NCBI GenBank assembly: GCA_934643185.1
Contig: CAKUBN010000008.1
Span: forward strand, 1-64,000
Length of the DNA stretch: 64,000 bases
From: an uncultured Eubacteriales bacterium
GTDB lineage: Bacteria > Bacillota > Clostridia > Oscillospirales > Acutalibacteraceae
Direction: 5' to 3'
Positions 55,432-64,000 of this stretch are shown piece after piece. How positions within the stretch are numbered: the stretch's first letter is position 1; every line of letters begins with the position of its first letter. The position numbers and the translations under genes were made by a program. Under the pieces are notes generated by a model. The model did not search any database. It saw nothing but the letters and a program-made list of their open reading frames with translations, and was not told where the DNA came from.

Positions 55432-57255
55432 ATGGGAAAAAGAGAAAATTTGCGCAACGTAGCCATTATTGCACACGTTGACCACGGCAAGACCACCCTT
55501 GTGGACCAGCTTCTGCGCCAGAGCGGCGTTTTCCGCAGCAACGAAGCCGTAACCGAGCGCGTCATGGACTCCGGTGATTTGGAGCGTGAGCGCGGCATTA
55601 CGATCCTCTCCAAAAACACAGCTGTCATGTACAATGGCATCAAAATCAATATTGTTGATACCCCGGGCCATGCCGATTTCGGCGGTGAGGTGGAACGTAT
55701 TCTGATGATGGTAGACGGCGTTCTGCTGCTTGTCGATGCGTTTGAGGGATGTATGCCGCAGACGCGCTTCGTTTTAAAGAAGGCGCTTGGTCTTGGCAAA
55801 AAGCCGGTCGTTGTCGTCAATAAGGTCGACCGTCCGGGCGCACGTCCGCTTGAAGTCGTGGACGAAGTGCTTGACCTCTTCATTGAGCTTGGTGCAGACG
55901 AAGACCAGCTCGATTTCCCGGTGGTCTACGCTTCCGCACGTGACGGCTACGCCATGAACCAGCCGGACGAAAAGGGCACGGACATGAAGCCGCTGTTTGA
56001 AGCCATTATAAACGATGTTCCGGCGCCGGAGGGTGACCTTGACGGCCCGACGCAGGTGCTGTTCTCCAACATTGACTATGATGAGTACGTCGGCCGTATC
56101 GGTATCGGCCGAGTGGAGCGCGGCTCCGTAAAGGTTGGCCAGACCGTTACCATCTGCAGCAGCACAAGCGACGAAAAACGCAACGCGCGCATTACGAAGC
56201 TCTACCAGTTTGAGGGCCTCAAGCGCGTGGACGCAGAGAGCGCAGAGCTCGGCGACATCGTGGCCGTTTCCGGCATGGCAGACCTCAACATCGGTGAGAC
56301 CGCCTGCGACCCGGAGCACGTGGAGCCGCTGCCGTTTGTCAAGATCGACGAGCCGACCGTTTCTATGATGTTCATGGTCAACAATTCCCCGTTTGCGGGC
56401 CGCGAGGGCAAATATGTCACCTCCCGCAACCTGCGCGACCGCCTGTTTAAGGAGGTCGAAACGAACGTTGCTATGCGCGTGGAAGAGACGGATTCCGCCG
56501 ATACGTTTAAGGTATCCGGCCGCGGCGAGCTGCACCTCTCCATTCTTATCGAGCAGATGCGCCGCCAGAACTACGAATTCCAGGTCTCCCGCCCGAGCGT
56601 TATTTTCAAGGAAGAAAACGGCAAGAAGCTGGAGCCGATGGAACTTTTGATGATCGAAGTTCCGGATAACTACGTCGGCGCGGTTATGGAAAAGCTCGGC
56701 ACCAGAAAGGCAGAGCTGCTCAACATGGGTACCCGCGACAGCGGCACCACACACCTTGAATTCAAGATCCCGTCCCGCGGCATCATGGGCTACCGCTCCG
56801 AGTTCCTTACGGACACGAACGGCAACGGCATCATGAACCACGTGTTCGATTGCTACGAGCCGTATAAGGGAGACATTCAGCAGCGCAGCACCGGTTCTCT
56901 CGTTGTACACGAGACCGGCGAGTCCACGGCTTACGGCCTGTTCTACGCACAGGACAGAGGCCGCCTGTTTATCGGGCCGGGCGTACCGGTTTACGAGGGC
57001 ATGATTGTCGGCAGCAACCCGAAAGGCGACGACATCGTCATCAACGTCTGCAAGAAGAAGCACGCGACAAACACCCGTGCTTCCGGCTCCGACGACGCAC
57101 TGAAGCTGACCCCGCACACCGTGCTCTCTCTGGAGCAGTCCCTCGAGTTCATCGCGGACGATGAGCTTGTGGAGATCACGCCGAAGAGCATCCGCATGCG
57201 CAAAATGGTGCTGAGCAAAGAGCTGCGCATGAAGCAGGCTGCAAAAAAGAAGTAA
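55432..57255 (+). CDS. typA: Translational GTPase TypA/BipA
   Basis: 607 aa, normal length. G domain with [30 protein letters not shown] and [12 protein letters not shown]; then domain II, EF-G-like domains III and V, and the BipA-specific C-terminus ([28 protein letters not shown]). It binds ribosomes and supports 50S assembly and growth under stress. ATG at 55432 nine nt after GAAAGGGA. Codons here are richer in C-ending forms than in neighbours, as expected for a well-expressed gene. 40 bp before the exonuclease-PgeF fusion. Confidence 0.97.
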   Translation: MGKRENLRNVAIIAHVDHGKTTLVDQLLRQSGVFRSNEAVTERVMDSGDLERERGITILSKNTAVMYNGIKINIVDTPGHADFGGEVERILMMVDGVLLLVDAFEGCMPQTRFVLKKALGLGKKPVVVVNKVDRPGARPLEVVDEVLDLFIELGADEDQLDFPVVYASARDGYAMNQPDEKGTDMKPLFEAIINDVPAPEGDLDGPTQVLFSNIDYDEYVGRIGIGRVERGSVKVGQTVTICSSTSDEKRNARITKLYQFEGLKRVDAESAELGDIVAVSGMADLNIGETACDPEHVEPLPFVKIDEPTVSMMFMVNNSPFAGREGKYVTSRNLRDRLFKEVETNVAMRVEETDSADTFKVSGRGELHLSILIEQMRRQNYEFQVSRPSVIFKEENGKKLEPMELLMIEVPDNYVGAVMEKLGTRKAELLNMGTRDSGTTHLEFKIPSRGIMGYRSEFLTDTNGNGIMNHVFDCYEPYKGDIQQRSTGSLVVHETGESTAYGLFYAQDRGRLFIGPGVPVYEGMIVGSNPKGDDIVINVCKKKHATNTRASGSDDALKLTPHTVLSLEQSLEFIADDELVEITPKSIRMRKMVLSKELRMKQAAKKK

Positions 57256-57295
57256 TTTATAAACCTGACCAACGGAAAAGACACACGGAGAGCCA

Positions 57296-58993
57296 ATGAA
57301 TATCGTTATTTTGGATCTGGAGTGGAACGGTGCGTACAGCCGCCGTCTCCACGGCTTTATCAATGAGATTATCGAGTTCGGCGCTGTCAAGCTCGATGCA
57401 CAACTGAATATCACAGACCGGTTTTCCTGCTTTGTCAAACCGCAGGTGACAAAAAAGATCAGCGCGATTATCTCGGACCTCACCAACATTACGGATGCGA
57501 ATCTTTTGGACGCGCGCCCGTACATGCAGGTGATGAGCCGCTTCAAAAAATGGGCGGGCGACTGCGTGATTGCCACGTGGGGCACGTCGGACATTCTGGC
57601 GCTGATTGAAAACTGCCGCTATTTCGGCGGCGGGGAGACCGTTCCGTTTTTGCAGCGCTATGTCGATTTACAGCAGTACGTGGAAAAGCGCCTTGGCGAG
57701 GACGGCAAGGAGCAGCTTGGGCTTTCCAAAGCGGCAGAGCTGCTTTCCATTGATGACGGTGCGCTCGACCACCACCGCGCGCTTGACGACAGTGTGCTTT
57801 CCGCCATGGTGCTGGAGCGCATTTACACAAAGGATACGTTCCGCCCGTTCATTCAGGACTGTAAGGACCCGGAGTTTTACAGACGCATCACGTTTAAAAC
57901 GACGTATATCTGTGACGTGAACAGCCCGTTGATCGAAAAGGAGCATCTGCATTTCACGTGCGAAAAATGCGGCGGCGAAGCAAAGCGCCGCGGCAAATGG
58001 ACTGTGAAAAACAAGAGTCTGCGCAGCACATTTAAGTGCGAAAAGTGCGGCTACGAATTCTGCGGTCAGCTGCGCGTGAAGCAGAAGTATGAGGGCATCA
58101 TCGTCAGCCGCAAGTCCATTCCGCTGCCGAAGATCGAAAAGCCGCGCCGCGCCGAAAACGCGGACATCGCCGATATGCGCTTGACGATCAAGGACAACGG
58201 CGTGGGACTGCTGACGTTTAAGGCGTGGGAGAACATCCCGTACCTCACACACTGCTTCTCCACGCGTATCGGCGGCGTGAGCGAAGACGAGTTCGCCGCC
58301 ATGAACCTCGGCTTCAACCGCGGCGACAGCGACGAAAACGTGAAAGAGAACTTCCGCCTGATCGCTCAGGCGGCGAATATCCCGGTCGAGAACATCACGG
58401 CGGGCGCGCAGGACCACCACACGAACGTGCGCCGCGTCACGATGCAGAACGCCGGCACAGGCATTTGGAAACCGAAGGATATGGAAAGCGTGGACGGCCT
58501 TGTGACGGACGAAGCGAATCTGCCGCTGCTCATTTATGCGGCGGACTGCGTACCGCTTTATTTCTACGACCCCATTCACCACGCCATTGGCCTTTCGCAC
58601 GCCGGTTGGCGCGGCACGGTAAACGGCATGGCGAAGGCCACCGTCGAAAAGATGGAGGAAGAGTTTGACACCCGTCCCGAGGATCTGCTTGTGGCCATCG
58701 GCCCGTCCATCGCGAAGGAGTGCTTTGAGGTGGACGCCCCGTGCGCGGAGGAATTCCTCGCGCTGCCCGGCAGCGACGCGTTCGTCACAGACGACGGCAA
58801 CGGTAAATTCCACGTCGACCTTTGGGCGTGCAACCGTGCATTCTTATTGGGTGCAGGCGTGCTGCCGGAGCACATCACAACGGGTGGCGTGTGCACCATG
58901 TGCAACAGCGATCTGCTGTTCTCGCACCGCGTGACGCGCGGCAAGCGCGGTTCTAACGCCGGGTTCCTGATGCTTCAGGGTCAAAACGCATGA
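57296..58993 (+). CDS. Fusion of a DEDD 3'-5' exonuclease, zinc ribbon and PgeF-type oxidase/editing domain
   Basis: 565 aa. Residues 1-180: DnaQ/KapD-like exonuclease with VILDLEWNGAY (DXE), NEIIEFGAVKL and LDHHRALDDSVLS (HXXXXD). Residues about 215-265: a four-Cys zinc ribbon (CEKCGGEAK, CEKCGYEF). Residues about 300-565: PgeF/YfiH/DUF152 domain with QDHHTNVRRV, YAADCVPLYFYD and LSHAGWRGTVNGM, giving the His/Cys/His site. PgeF edits misincorporated residues in peptidoglycan precursors. I know the two enzymes only as separate proteins. No stop or ribosome binding site stands at the join (about codon 298). ATGA overlap with the next gene. Confidence 0.85.
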   Translation: MNIVILDLEWNGAYSRRLHGFINEIIEFGAVKLDAQLNITDRFSCFVKPQVTKKISAIISDLTNITDANLLDARPYMQVMSRFKKWAGDCVIATWGTSDILALIENCRYFGGGETVPFLQRYVDLQQYVEKRLGEDGKEQLGLSKAAELLSIDDGALDHHRALDDSVLSAMVLERIYTKDTFRPFIQDCKDPEFYRRITFKTTYICDVNSPLIEKEHLHFTCEKCGGEAKRRGKWTVKNKSLRSTFKCEKCGYEFCGQLRVKQKYEGIIVSRKSIPLPKIEKPRRAENADIADMRLTIKDNGVGLLTFKAWENIPYLTHCFSTRIGGVSEDEFAAMNLGFNRGDSDENVKENFRLIAQAANIPVENITAGAQDHHTNVRRVTMQNAGTGIWKPKDMESVDGLVTDEANLPLLIYAADCVPLYFYDPIHHAIGLSHAGWRGTVNGMAKATVEKMEEEFDTRPEDLLVAIGPSIAKECFEVDAPCAEEFLALPGSDAFVTDDGNGKFHVDLWACNRAFLLGAGVLPEHITTGGVCTMCNSDLLFSHRVTRGKRGSNAGFLMLQGQNA

Positions 58994-61500
58994 GTGCCTG
59001 TACCCTGTGCCCGAGAAAGTGCGGCGTTGACCGCGAAGTCACGAATGGTTACTGCCAAAGCGGCAATAAAATGCACATTGCACGCGCAAAGCTCCATTAC
59101 TGGGAGGAACCGCCCATCAGCGGTATGCGCGGCAGCGGCACGATCTTTTTTACGGGCTGCTCGCTGCGCTGCGCGTTTTGCCAGAACAGCGAGATCTCCG
59201 GCGAAAGCGTACACGGTAAGGATTTTACGGTCGAAGAATTCATCGAGACCGTGAAAAGCCTCGAAGCCATGGGCGCGCACAACATCAACCTCGTCACGCC
59301 GACGCACTTCGCGTCGCAGATCGCCGAAGCGCTGCGCATCTATAAACCGCACGTGCCGGTGGTGTACAACTGCGGCGGGTATGAATCGGTCGAGACGCTG
59401 CGCATGTTAGACGGGCTCATCGATATTTATCTGCCGGACTTTAAATATGCAGACGACGACCTTGCTGTGCGGCTTTCGAATGCGCCGCACTACTGCGAAA
59501 CGGCGCTCAACGCCATTCATGAAATGGTGCGCCAGATGGGCGAAAACGTGTACGATGAAAACGGCATGCTGCAAAAGGGCATCATCATCCGGCAGCTCAT
59601 TTTGCCCGGCCACACGCGCAACTCCATGCGGGCGCTGGAGCTTATCCAGCAGCATTTTCCGGGCGTGCCCGTGAGCCTGATGAGCCAGTACACGCCGATG
59701 GGCCGCGTGCTGCACGAGCCGGAATTTGCGGATATCAACCGCCGCATCACCCTGCGGGAGAGCCGCAAGGTACAAAATTATATGTTGGAACTGGGTTTGC
59801 CCGGCTTCTGCCAAAAGCGCAGCGCCGCCGGCGAACGTTATATACCGGATTTTACACAGTTTGACACGGTCAACTTAGGGGAGGAAAAATCCATGCAGAC
59901 AACGATCCAGCTTCTTTCACCGATGGAAAAAGTCATGGCGCAGGAAGAAAAGACCTTTGCGCCGTACCCGAAGGCGAGCGCTTTGCGCAGAGAAGAGACC
60001 GCGTTTCAGGCCATCGTCACGGGCGAGGGCGAGCACTACATTGAGGTGCGCACCGATGCACCTGTTAAAGTGGCGGTGTACCGCGAGGGCTATGTGCCGT
60101 GCACGCTTTCCGCGTACCCGAACAGGTTCGATGATGACTACATCACAACAGAGCCGAGCACGTTCCCGGATGTGCTGTATCCCGTCACGGACGGCGCGGT
60201 GAACGTTCATGGCCGCGAAGTGCTGTGGGTGAGCCTCAAAGTCAAAGACGATGCCGCGGGAGGCGATTACCCCGTGGAGATCAGCGCAAACGGCAAAAGC
60301 GAAATTTTCCGCCTGACGGTCGTGCCGGTCGCATTGCCGGAGCAGAAGCTCACGTTTACGCAGTGGTTCCACGGCGACTGCATTGCAGTGCGCTACGGCG
60401 TGGAAATTTACTCGAAAGAACACTGGGCTTTGCTCGAAAAGTACATGCGCACGGCGGCGGAGCATGGCATGAACATGATCTTGACGCCGGTGTTCACCCC
60501 GGCGCTCGATACCGAGATCGGCAAGGAGCGCCCGTGCACGCAGCTTGTGGAGATCACAAAGGACGACGCAGGCTATCATTTCGACTTTGCAAAGCTCGCC
60601 CGCTGGGTAGAGACCGCGAAGGACTGCGGCATCAAGAAATTTGAAATTTCCCACTTTTTCACACAGTGGGGTGCAAAATGTGCGCCGAATATCTACGTTA
60701 CCGAAAACGGCGAACGCACATTGAAATTCGGCTGGCATACCTCTGCGACCGACCCGGAATATGCGGCGCTGCTGCACGCTTTGCTGCCGCAGCTGCTTCA
60801 GTTCTTTGAAGAAGCAGGCGTCGAAAAAAATGACCTCATGTTCCACATTTCGGACGAGCCGAGTGAGGAGCACAAGGCGGATTACTTAAAGGCGAAGGCG
60901 ATCGTGGAGCCGTATCTGCCGGGCTGCATCCTGCGCGATGCGCTCTCGTCGTACGATTATTACACAGAGGGTCTTGTGCAGCACCCGGTGGTCGCGACAA
61001 ACCACATTACGCCGTTCATCGAAAACAATGTGCCGGATCTTTGGGCGTATACCTGCTGCAGCCAGTGCATCGACGTAGGCAACCGTTTCCTCGCAATGCC
61101 CTCAAACCGCAACCGCATTTTGGGCGTGCAGATGTGGAAGTATCACATTACAGGCTTCCTGCATTGGGGCTACAATTTCTGGAACACGCAGCTTTCCAAG
61201 GCTGTTATCGATCCATTCAAGGTGACGGACGCAGGCGGCGCGTTCCCGGGCGGCGACGGCTTCTCTGTTTACCCCGGCGAAAACGGCCCGCTGCCGTCGC
61301 TGCGGCAAAAGGTTTTCGCCATGGCGCTTTATGACATGCGCGTCTTGTCGCTCGCTGAAGAAAAGCTTGGGCGCGAAAGCGTTTTAAAGCTGCTTAAAGA
61401 CGGCGAAAACATGACATTTGCGGCGTATCCGCGTGAAGCAGAGTACCTGCCCGCCATGCGCGAGCGCGTAAACGAAGCCATCGGAAACGCGTGCAAGTAA
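58990..61500 (+). CDS. Radical SAM protein fused in frame to a DUF4091 (GH123-like) domain
   Basis: 836 aa. Residues 1-300 are a PflA-like radical SAM enzyme: N-terminal CTLCPRKCGVDR cluster and the SAM-binding cluster CSLRCAFCQN, then LPDFKYADDD and LPGHTRNSMRAL. Residues about 302-836 are a beta-sandwich plus TIM barrel of DUF4091 type with an HISDEPSEEH acid pair as in GH123 enzymes. Between them, at 59878-59893, lies GGGGAGGAAAAATCC-ATG, a strong ribosome binding site with a start codon (MQTTIQLLSP). A TAG one frame off lies at 59876. So these may be two genes joined by a one-base change, or a true fusion. Confidence 0.75.
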   Translation: MSACTLCPRKCGVDREVTNGYCQSGNKMHIARAKLHYWEEPPISGMRGSGTIFFTGCSLRCAFCQNSEISGESVHGKDFTVEEFIETVKSLEAMGAHNINLVTPTHFASQIAEALRIYKPHVPVVYNCGGYESVETLRMLDGLIDIYLPDFKYADDDLAVRLSNAPHYCETALNAIHEMVRQMGENVYDENGMLQKGIIIRQLILPGHTRNSMRALELIQQHFPGVPVSLMSQYTPMGRVLHEPEFADINRRITLRESRKVQNYMLELGLPGFCQKRSAAGERYIPDFTQFDTVNLGEEKSMQTTIQLLSPMEKVMAQEEKTFAPYPKASALRREETAFQAIVTGEGEHYIEVRTDAPVKVAVYREGYVPCTLSAYPNRFDDDYITTEPSTFPDVLYPVTDGAVNVHGREVLWVSLKVKDDAAGGDYPVEISANGKSEIFRLTVVPVALPEQKLTFTQWFHGDCIAVRYGVEIYSKEHWALLEKYMRTAAEHGMNMILTPVFTPALDTEIGKERPCTQLVEITKDDAGYHFDFAKLARWVETAKDCGIKKFEISHFFTQWGAKCAPNIYVTENGERTLKFGWHTSATDPEYAALLHALLPQLLQFFEEAGVEKNDLMFHISDEPSEEHKADYLKAKAIVEPYLPGCILRDALSSYDYYTEGLVQHPVVATNHITPFIENNVPDLWAYTCCSQCIDVGNRFLAMPSNRNRILGVQMWKYHITGFLHWGYNFWNTQLSKAVIDPFKVTDAGGAFPGGDGFSVYPGENGPLPSLRQKVFAMALYDMRVLSLAEEKLGRESVLKLLKDGENMTFAAYPREAEYLPAMRERVNEAIGNACK

Positions 61501-61511
61501 ATAAACTTTCT

Positions 61512-61551
61512 AAAGGCTGTCGTATCGGTTTCGGTGCGGCGGCCCTTTTTT
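61512..61551 (+). terminator. Terminator after the DUF4091 gene
   Basis: AAAGG-CTGTCG arm pairing with GGCGGCCCTTT (with G-U pairs and a bulge), then a T run. Confidence 0.65.
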
Positions 61552-61622
61552 CTGAAATTTACTCTACCCATATTTGTCATTTTGTGCTATGATGGATGAA
61601 AACAGAGAAAGGAATGACCGAA

Positions 61623-62924
61623 ATGGTAAAGACTTCTGAAACGACAAAAAAGCTGCTGAAGTTCATCGACGCTTCTCCGTCGTGCTTTCATGCGGTGAAA
61701 AATATATGTGCAATGCTGGAAGAGGCAGGCTGCGTGCGCCTGCTCGAAAACGAAAATTGGACGCTTGAAAAGGGCAAGCGCTATTTTACAACGCGCAACG
61801 GCTCCTCCGTTTTGGCGTTCTCCGTGCCGGAAAATTACAACGGCATGCAGATTGTCTCCGCGCACAGCGATTCCCCGACGTTCCGCGTAAAGAGCGGCGC
61901 GGAGATCACCGTAGAGGGTCACTACAAAAAGCTCAACACCGAAGGCTACGGCGGCATGATCCTTTCCACGTGGTTTGATCGTCCGCTGTCGCTTGCCGGC
62001 CGCGCCGTGGTGCGTACCGAAAGCGGCGTAAAGAGCGTGCTTTTGAACATCGACCGCGACCTGTGCATCATCCCAAGCCTTGCCATTCACATGACGCGCG
62101 GCATGGCAGACCACAAGTTAAACCCGCAGGTCGATCTGCTGCCCTTGCTCGGCGGCGAAAACGCCGATTATAACGCGCTCATCGCGGAAGAGGCAGGCGT
62201 TAAAAAGGAAGACGTCATTTCGAGCGATATGTTCCTCTATCCGCGCCAGCACGGCGTTGTATTCGGCATGGAGAACGAATTTATTGCATCCCCGCGCCTC
62301 GACGACCTCCAGTGCGCGTTCTCCGCAACGGAAGCGTTTTTGAACGCGGAAAACAAAGAAAAGCTGCTCATCAGCGCCGTGTTCGATAACGAAGAAGTCG
62401 GCTCGCTGACAAAGCAGGGCGCAGATTCCACGTTCCTCACGGATACCGTGCGTCGCATCGCTTCCGCGCTCAATATCCCCGAAGCGGAGTGGCTGCGCAA
62501 AATGCCGGATAGCTTCATGCTTTCCGCCGATAATGCCCATGCCGTGCACCCAAACTACACGGAAAAGTGTGACCAGACGAATCGCTGCTACTTAAACGGC
62601 GGCATCGTCATCAAGTACAGTGCAAACCAGAAGTATACGACGGATTCTGTTTCCGCCGCCGTGTTTGGCGAGATCTGCCGTAAGGCTGAGGTGCCGGTGA
62701 TGATCTTCCACAACCGCTCCGATATGGCGGGCGGTTCAACGCTCGGCAATATCTCAAACGGTCATCTGTCGCTCAACACGGTCGATATCGGCATCCCGCA
62801 GCTCGCGATGCACTCCTGCGTGGAAACGGCGGGCGAAAAGGACACTGCGTACATGGTAAAGGCCATGACGGCGTTCTATAACGCGGATATCCGCCAGACG
62901 GCAGACGGCATGTACACGTTTTAA
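61623..62924 (+). CDS. M18-family aminopeptidase
   Basis: 433 aa, typical for M18 (ApeA/ApeB, aspartyl aminopeptidase-like). Di-zinc ligands in SAHSDSPTFRVK (His, Asp), FDNEEVGSLTKQGADS (Glu-Glu), SADNAHAVHPNY and the final HSCVETAG. It removes N-terminal residues from peptides in the cytoplasm. ATG at 61623 has AGAAAGGA nine nt upstream; two earlier in-frame ATGs (61596, 61614) lie before or in that site. Followed 42 bp later by a GH13 gene. Confidence 0.92.
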   Translation: MVKTSETTKKLLKFIDASPSCFHAVKNICAMLEEAGCVRLLENENWTLEKGKRYFTTRNGSSVLAFSVPENYNGMQIVSAHSDSPTFRVKSGAEITVEGHYKKLNTEGYGGMILSTWFDRPLSLAGRAVVRTESGVKSVLLNIDRDLCIIPSLAIHMTRGMADHKLNPQVDLLPLLGGENADYNALIAEEAGVKKEDVISSDMFLYPRQHGVVFGMENEFIASPRLDDLQCAFSATEAFLNAENKEKLLISAVFDNEEVGSLTKQGADSTFLTDTVRRIASALNIPEAEWLRKMPDSFMLSADNAHAVHPNYTEKCDQTNRCYLNGGIVIKYSANQKYTTDSVSAAVFGEICRKAEVPVMIFHNRSDMAGGSTLGNISNGHLSLNTVDIGIPQLAMHSCVETAGEKDTAYMVKAMTAFYNADIRQTADGMYTF

Positions 62925-62966
62925 GTTGCAATCGGCATAACTCTCTTGAAAGGAACGAATATAACA

Positions 62967-64000
62967 ATGTGGGCAGATGAAGCGGTGTTTTACCAGATCT
63001 ATCCCTTGGGCTTTACCGGTGCGCCCATGCCGAACGACGGCGTGTGCGTGAACCGCATTCAAAAGGTCAAAGGGTGGATTCCGCACCTGAAAAAGCTGCA
63101 TATCGGCGCGGTGTATTTTTCCCCGGTGTTTGAATCGGACAACCACGGCTACGATACGCGTGATTTTACAAAAATAGACTGCCGCCTCGGCACGAATGAA
63201 GACTTCAAAGCCGTGTGCGATGCGCTGCACGAAAACGGCATCAAAGTTGTGCTCGACGGCGTGTTCAACCACGTGGGACGCGGCTTTTTTGCGTTCCGTG
63301 ACGTGCAGGAGAAAAAGTGGGACTCTCCGTATAAAGACTGGTTTCACTTGAATTTCGACGGTAACAGCGCCTATAACGACGGCTTTTGGTACGAGGGCTG
63401 GGAGGGCCATTACGAGCTTGTCAAGCTCAATCTCTATAATCCCACCGTTGTCGAGTACCTTTTAAACTGCGTCGGCAGATGGATCGACGAATTCGGCATC
63501 GACGGCCTGCGTCTTGACGTGGCGTACATGTTGAATGAAGATTTCATGCGCCGCCTGCGCGCGTACTGCGACGGCAAAAAGCCGGAGTTTGTGCTCATCG
63601 GCGAGATGATCCACGGCGATTACAACCGTATCACCGCAGACGGCCTGCTGCACAGCGTGACGAACTACGAGTGCTACAAAGGGCTTTACTCTGCGTTCAA
63701 TTCGATGAATCTCTTTGAGATTGCGCATTCGCTCGGGCGGCAGTTCGGCCCGGAGCCGTGGACGCTGTACCGCGGCAAGCACCTGATGAATTTCGCCGAT
63801 AACCACGACGTAACGCGCATCGCGAGCATTTTAAACGACGAAAAGCAAATTTACCCGCTGTACGGCGTGCTGTTTGCCATGCCGGGCATCCCGTGCCTCT
63901 ATTACGGCAGCGAGTGGGGCGCAAAGGGCGAGAAGCATGAGGGTGATAACGCCCTGCGTCCGTGTTTTGATGCGCCCGTTGAAAACGAGCTCACCGCGTT
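62967..64000 (+). CDS. Alpha-amylase family (GH13) enzyme, cut by the window edge
   Basis: About 344 codons visible. No signal peptide. GH13 conserved regions: LDGVFNHVGR (region I), GLRLDVAYM with the nucleophile Asp (II), LIGEMIHGDY with the acid/base Glu (III) and FADNHDVTRI (IV). The short N-terminus (MWADEAVFYQIYPLGF) and intracellular location fit a neopullulanase/cyclomaltodextrinase-like or oligosaccharide alpha-glucosidase role on imported maltodextrins. GAAAGGAAC before the ATG. The C-terminal domain lies outside the window. Confidence 0.9.
   Translation, partial: MWADEAVFYQIYPLGFTGAPMPNDGVCVNRIQKVKGWIPHLKKLHIGAVYFSPVFESDNHGYDTRDFTKIDCRLGTNEDFKAVCDALHENGIKVVLDGVFNHVGRGFFAFRDVQEKKWDSPYKDWFHLNFDGNSAYNDGFWYEGWEGHYELVKLNLYNPTVVEYLLNCVGRWIDEFGIDGLRLDVAYMLNEDFMRRLRAYCDGKKPEFVLIGEMIHGDYNRITADGLLHSVTNYECYKGLYSAFNSMNLFEIAHSLGRQFGPEPWTLYRGKHLMNFADNHDVTRIASILNDEKQIYPLYGVLFAMPGIPCLYYGSEWGAKGEKHEGDNALRPCFDAPVENELTA

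Overview
The window is about 64 kb of dense, moderately GC-rich bacterial chromosome. It reads as a Gram-positive, gut-type clostridium, probably of the Ruminococcaceae/Oscillospiraceae. This is inferred from gene families and style, not from an rRNA gene: MurT/GatD-like pairs, a CsbB/YfhO-like pair, class II GalT, an AraR-like GntR/LacI hybrid regulator, a YwlE-like phosphatase, AGGAGG-type ribosome binding sites, many TTG starts, and GCG/CCG-rich codons. No rRNA, tRNA, CRISPR array, phage or transposase was found.

Layout. 1-4.1 kb (minus): response regulator, histidine kinase and an HtrA-type protease cut by the window edge, an envelope-stress operon. 4.3-5.9 kb: a MATE exporter behind a structured leader. 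6.5-9.7 kb (minus): a very large double GT-C/PMT glycosyltransferase. 9.9-19.3 kb (plus): GH2 beta-galactosidase, AraR-like repressor, mannose-6-P isomerase, a PfkB sugar kinase, NUDIX hydrolase and a nucleoside salvage set (deoD, cdd, pdp). 19.4-22.4 kb: cyclophilin, exonuclease III, a pyrophosphatase-like protein, an AraC regulator. 22.5-30.3 kb: GH51 arabinofuranosidase, then a rhamnose pathway (rhaB, rhaA, rhaD and a frameshifted fucO-like gene) with coaBC inserted in it. 30.4-34.0 kb (minus): CsbB-like glycosyltransferase and YfhO. 34.4-41.6 kb: dusB, polA, an RlmA-like methyltransferase, a protein-arginine-phosphatase-like protein, rimI, galT. 41.7-45.2 kb: zinc-ribbon membrane protein, a duplicated CmpB-type membrane protein, MscL, a sugar isomerase. 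45.2-50.5 kb: two MurT/GatD-like pairs facing away from each other around an XRE regulator, then a hypoxanthine-DNA glycosylase. 51-57.3 kb: ZIP transporter, a second MATE exporter, ribokinase/GNAT/56-aa operon, typA. 57.3-64 kb: an exonuclease-PgeF fusion, a radical-SAM-DUF4091 fusion, an M18 aminopeptidase and a GH13 enzyme cut by the right edge.

Plant-sugar use (galactosides, arabinan, rhamnose, mannose, alpha-glucans) with nucleoside salvage is the main metabolic theme; envelope glycosylation and peptidoglycan-like ligases are the second.

The most unusual signals are two. First, six near-complete copies of a ~140-200 bp intergenic element are built from up to six successive hairpins. Their loops and one linker are conserved while the stem sequences differ between copies yet still pair. 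Two loci carry an inverted pair of copies around the same core. Second, both GatD-like proteins appear to lack the catalytic Cys and His of glutamine amidotransferases, and their MurT-like partners look altered in the matching region. Motif comparisons were made by eye, with no database search.
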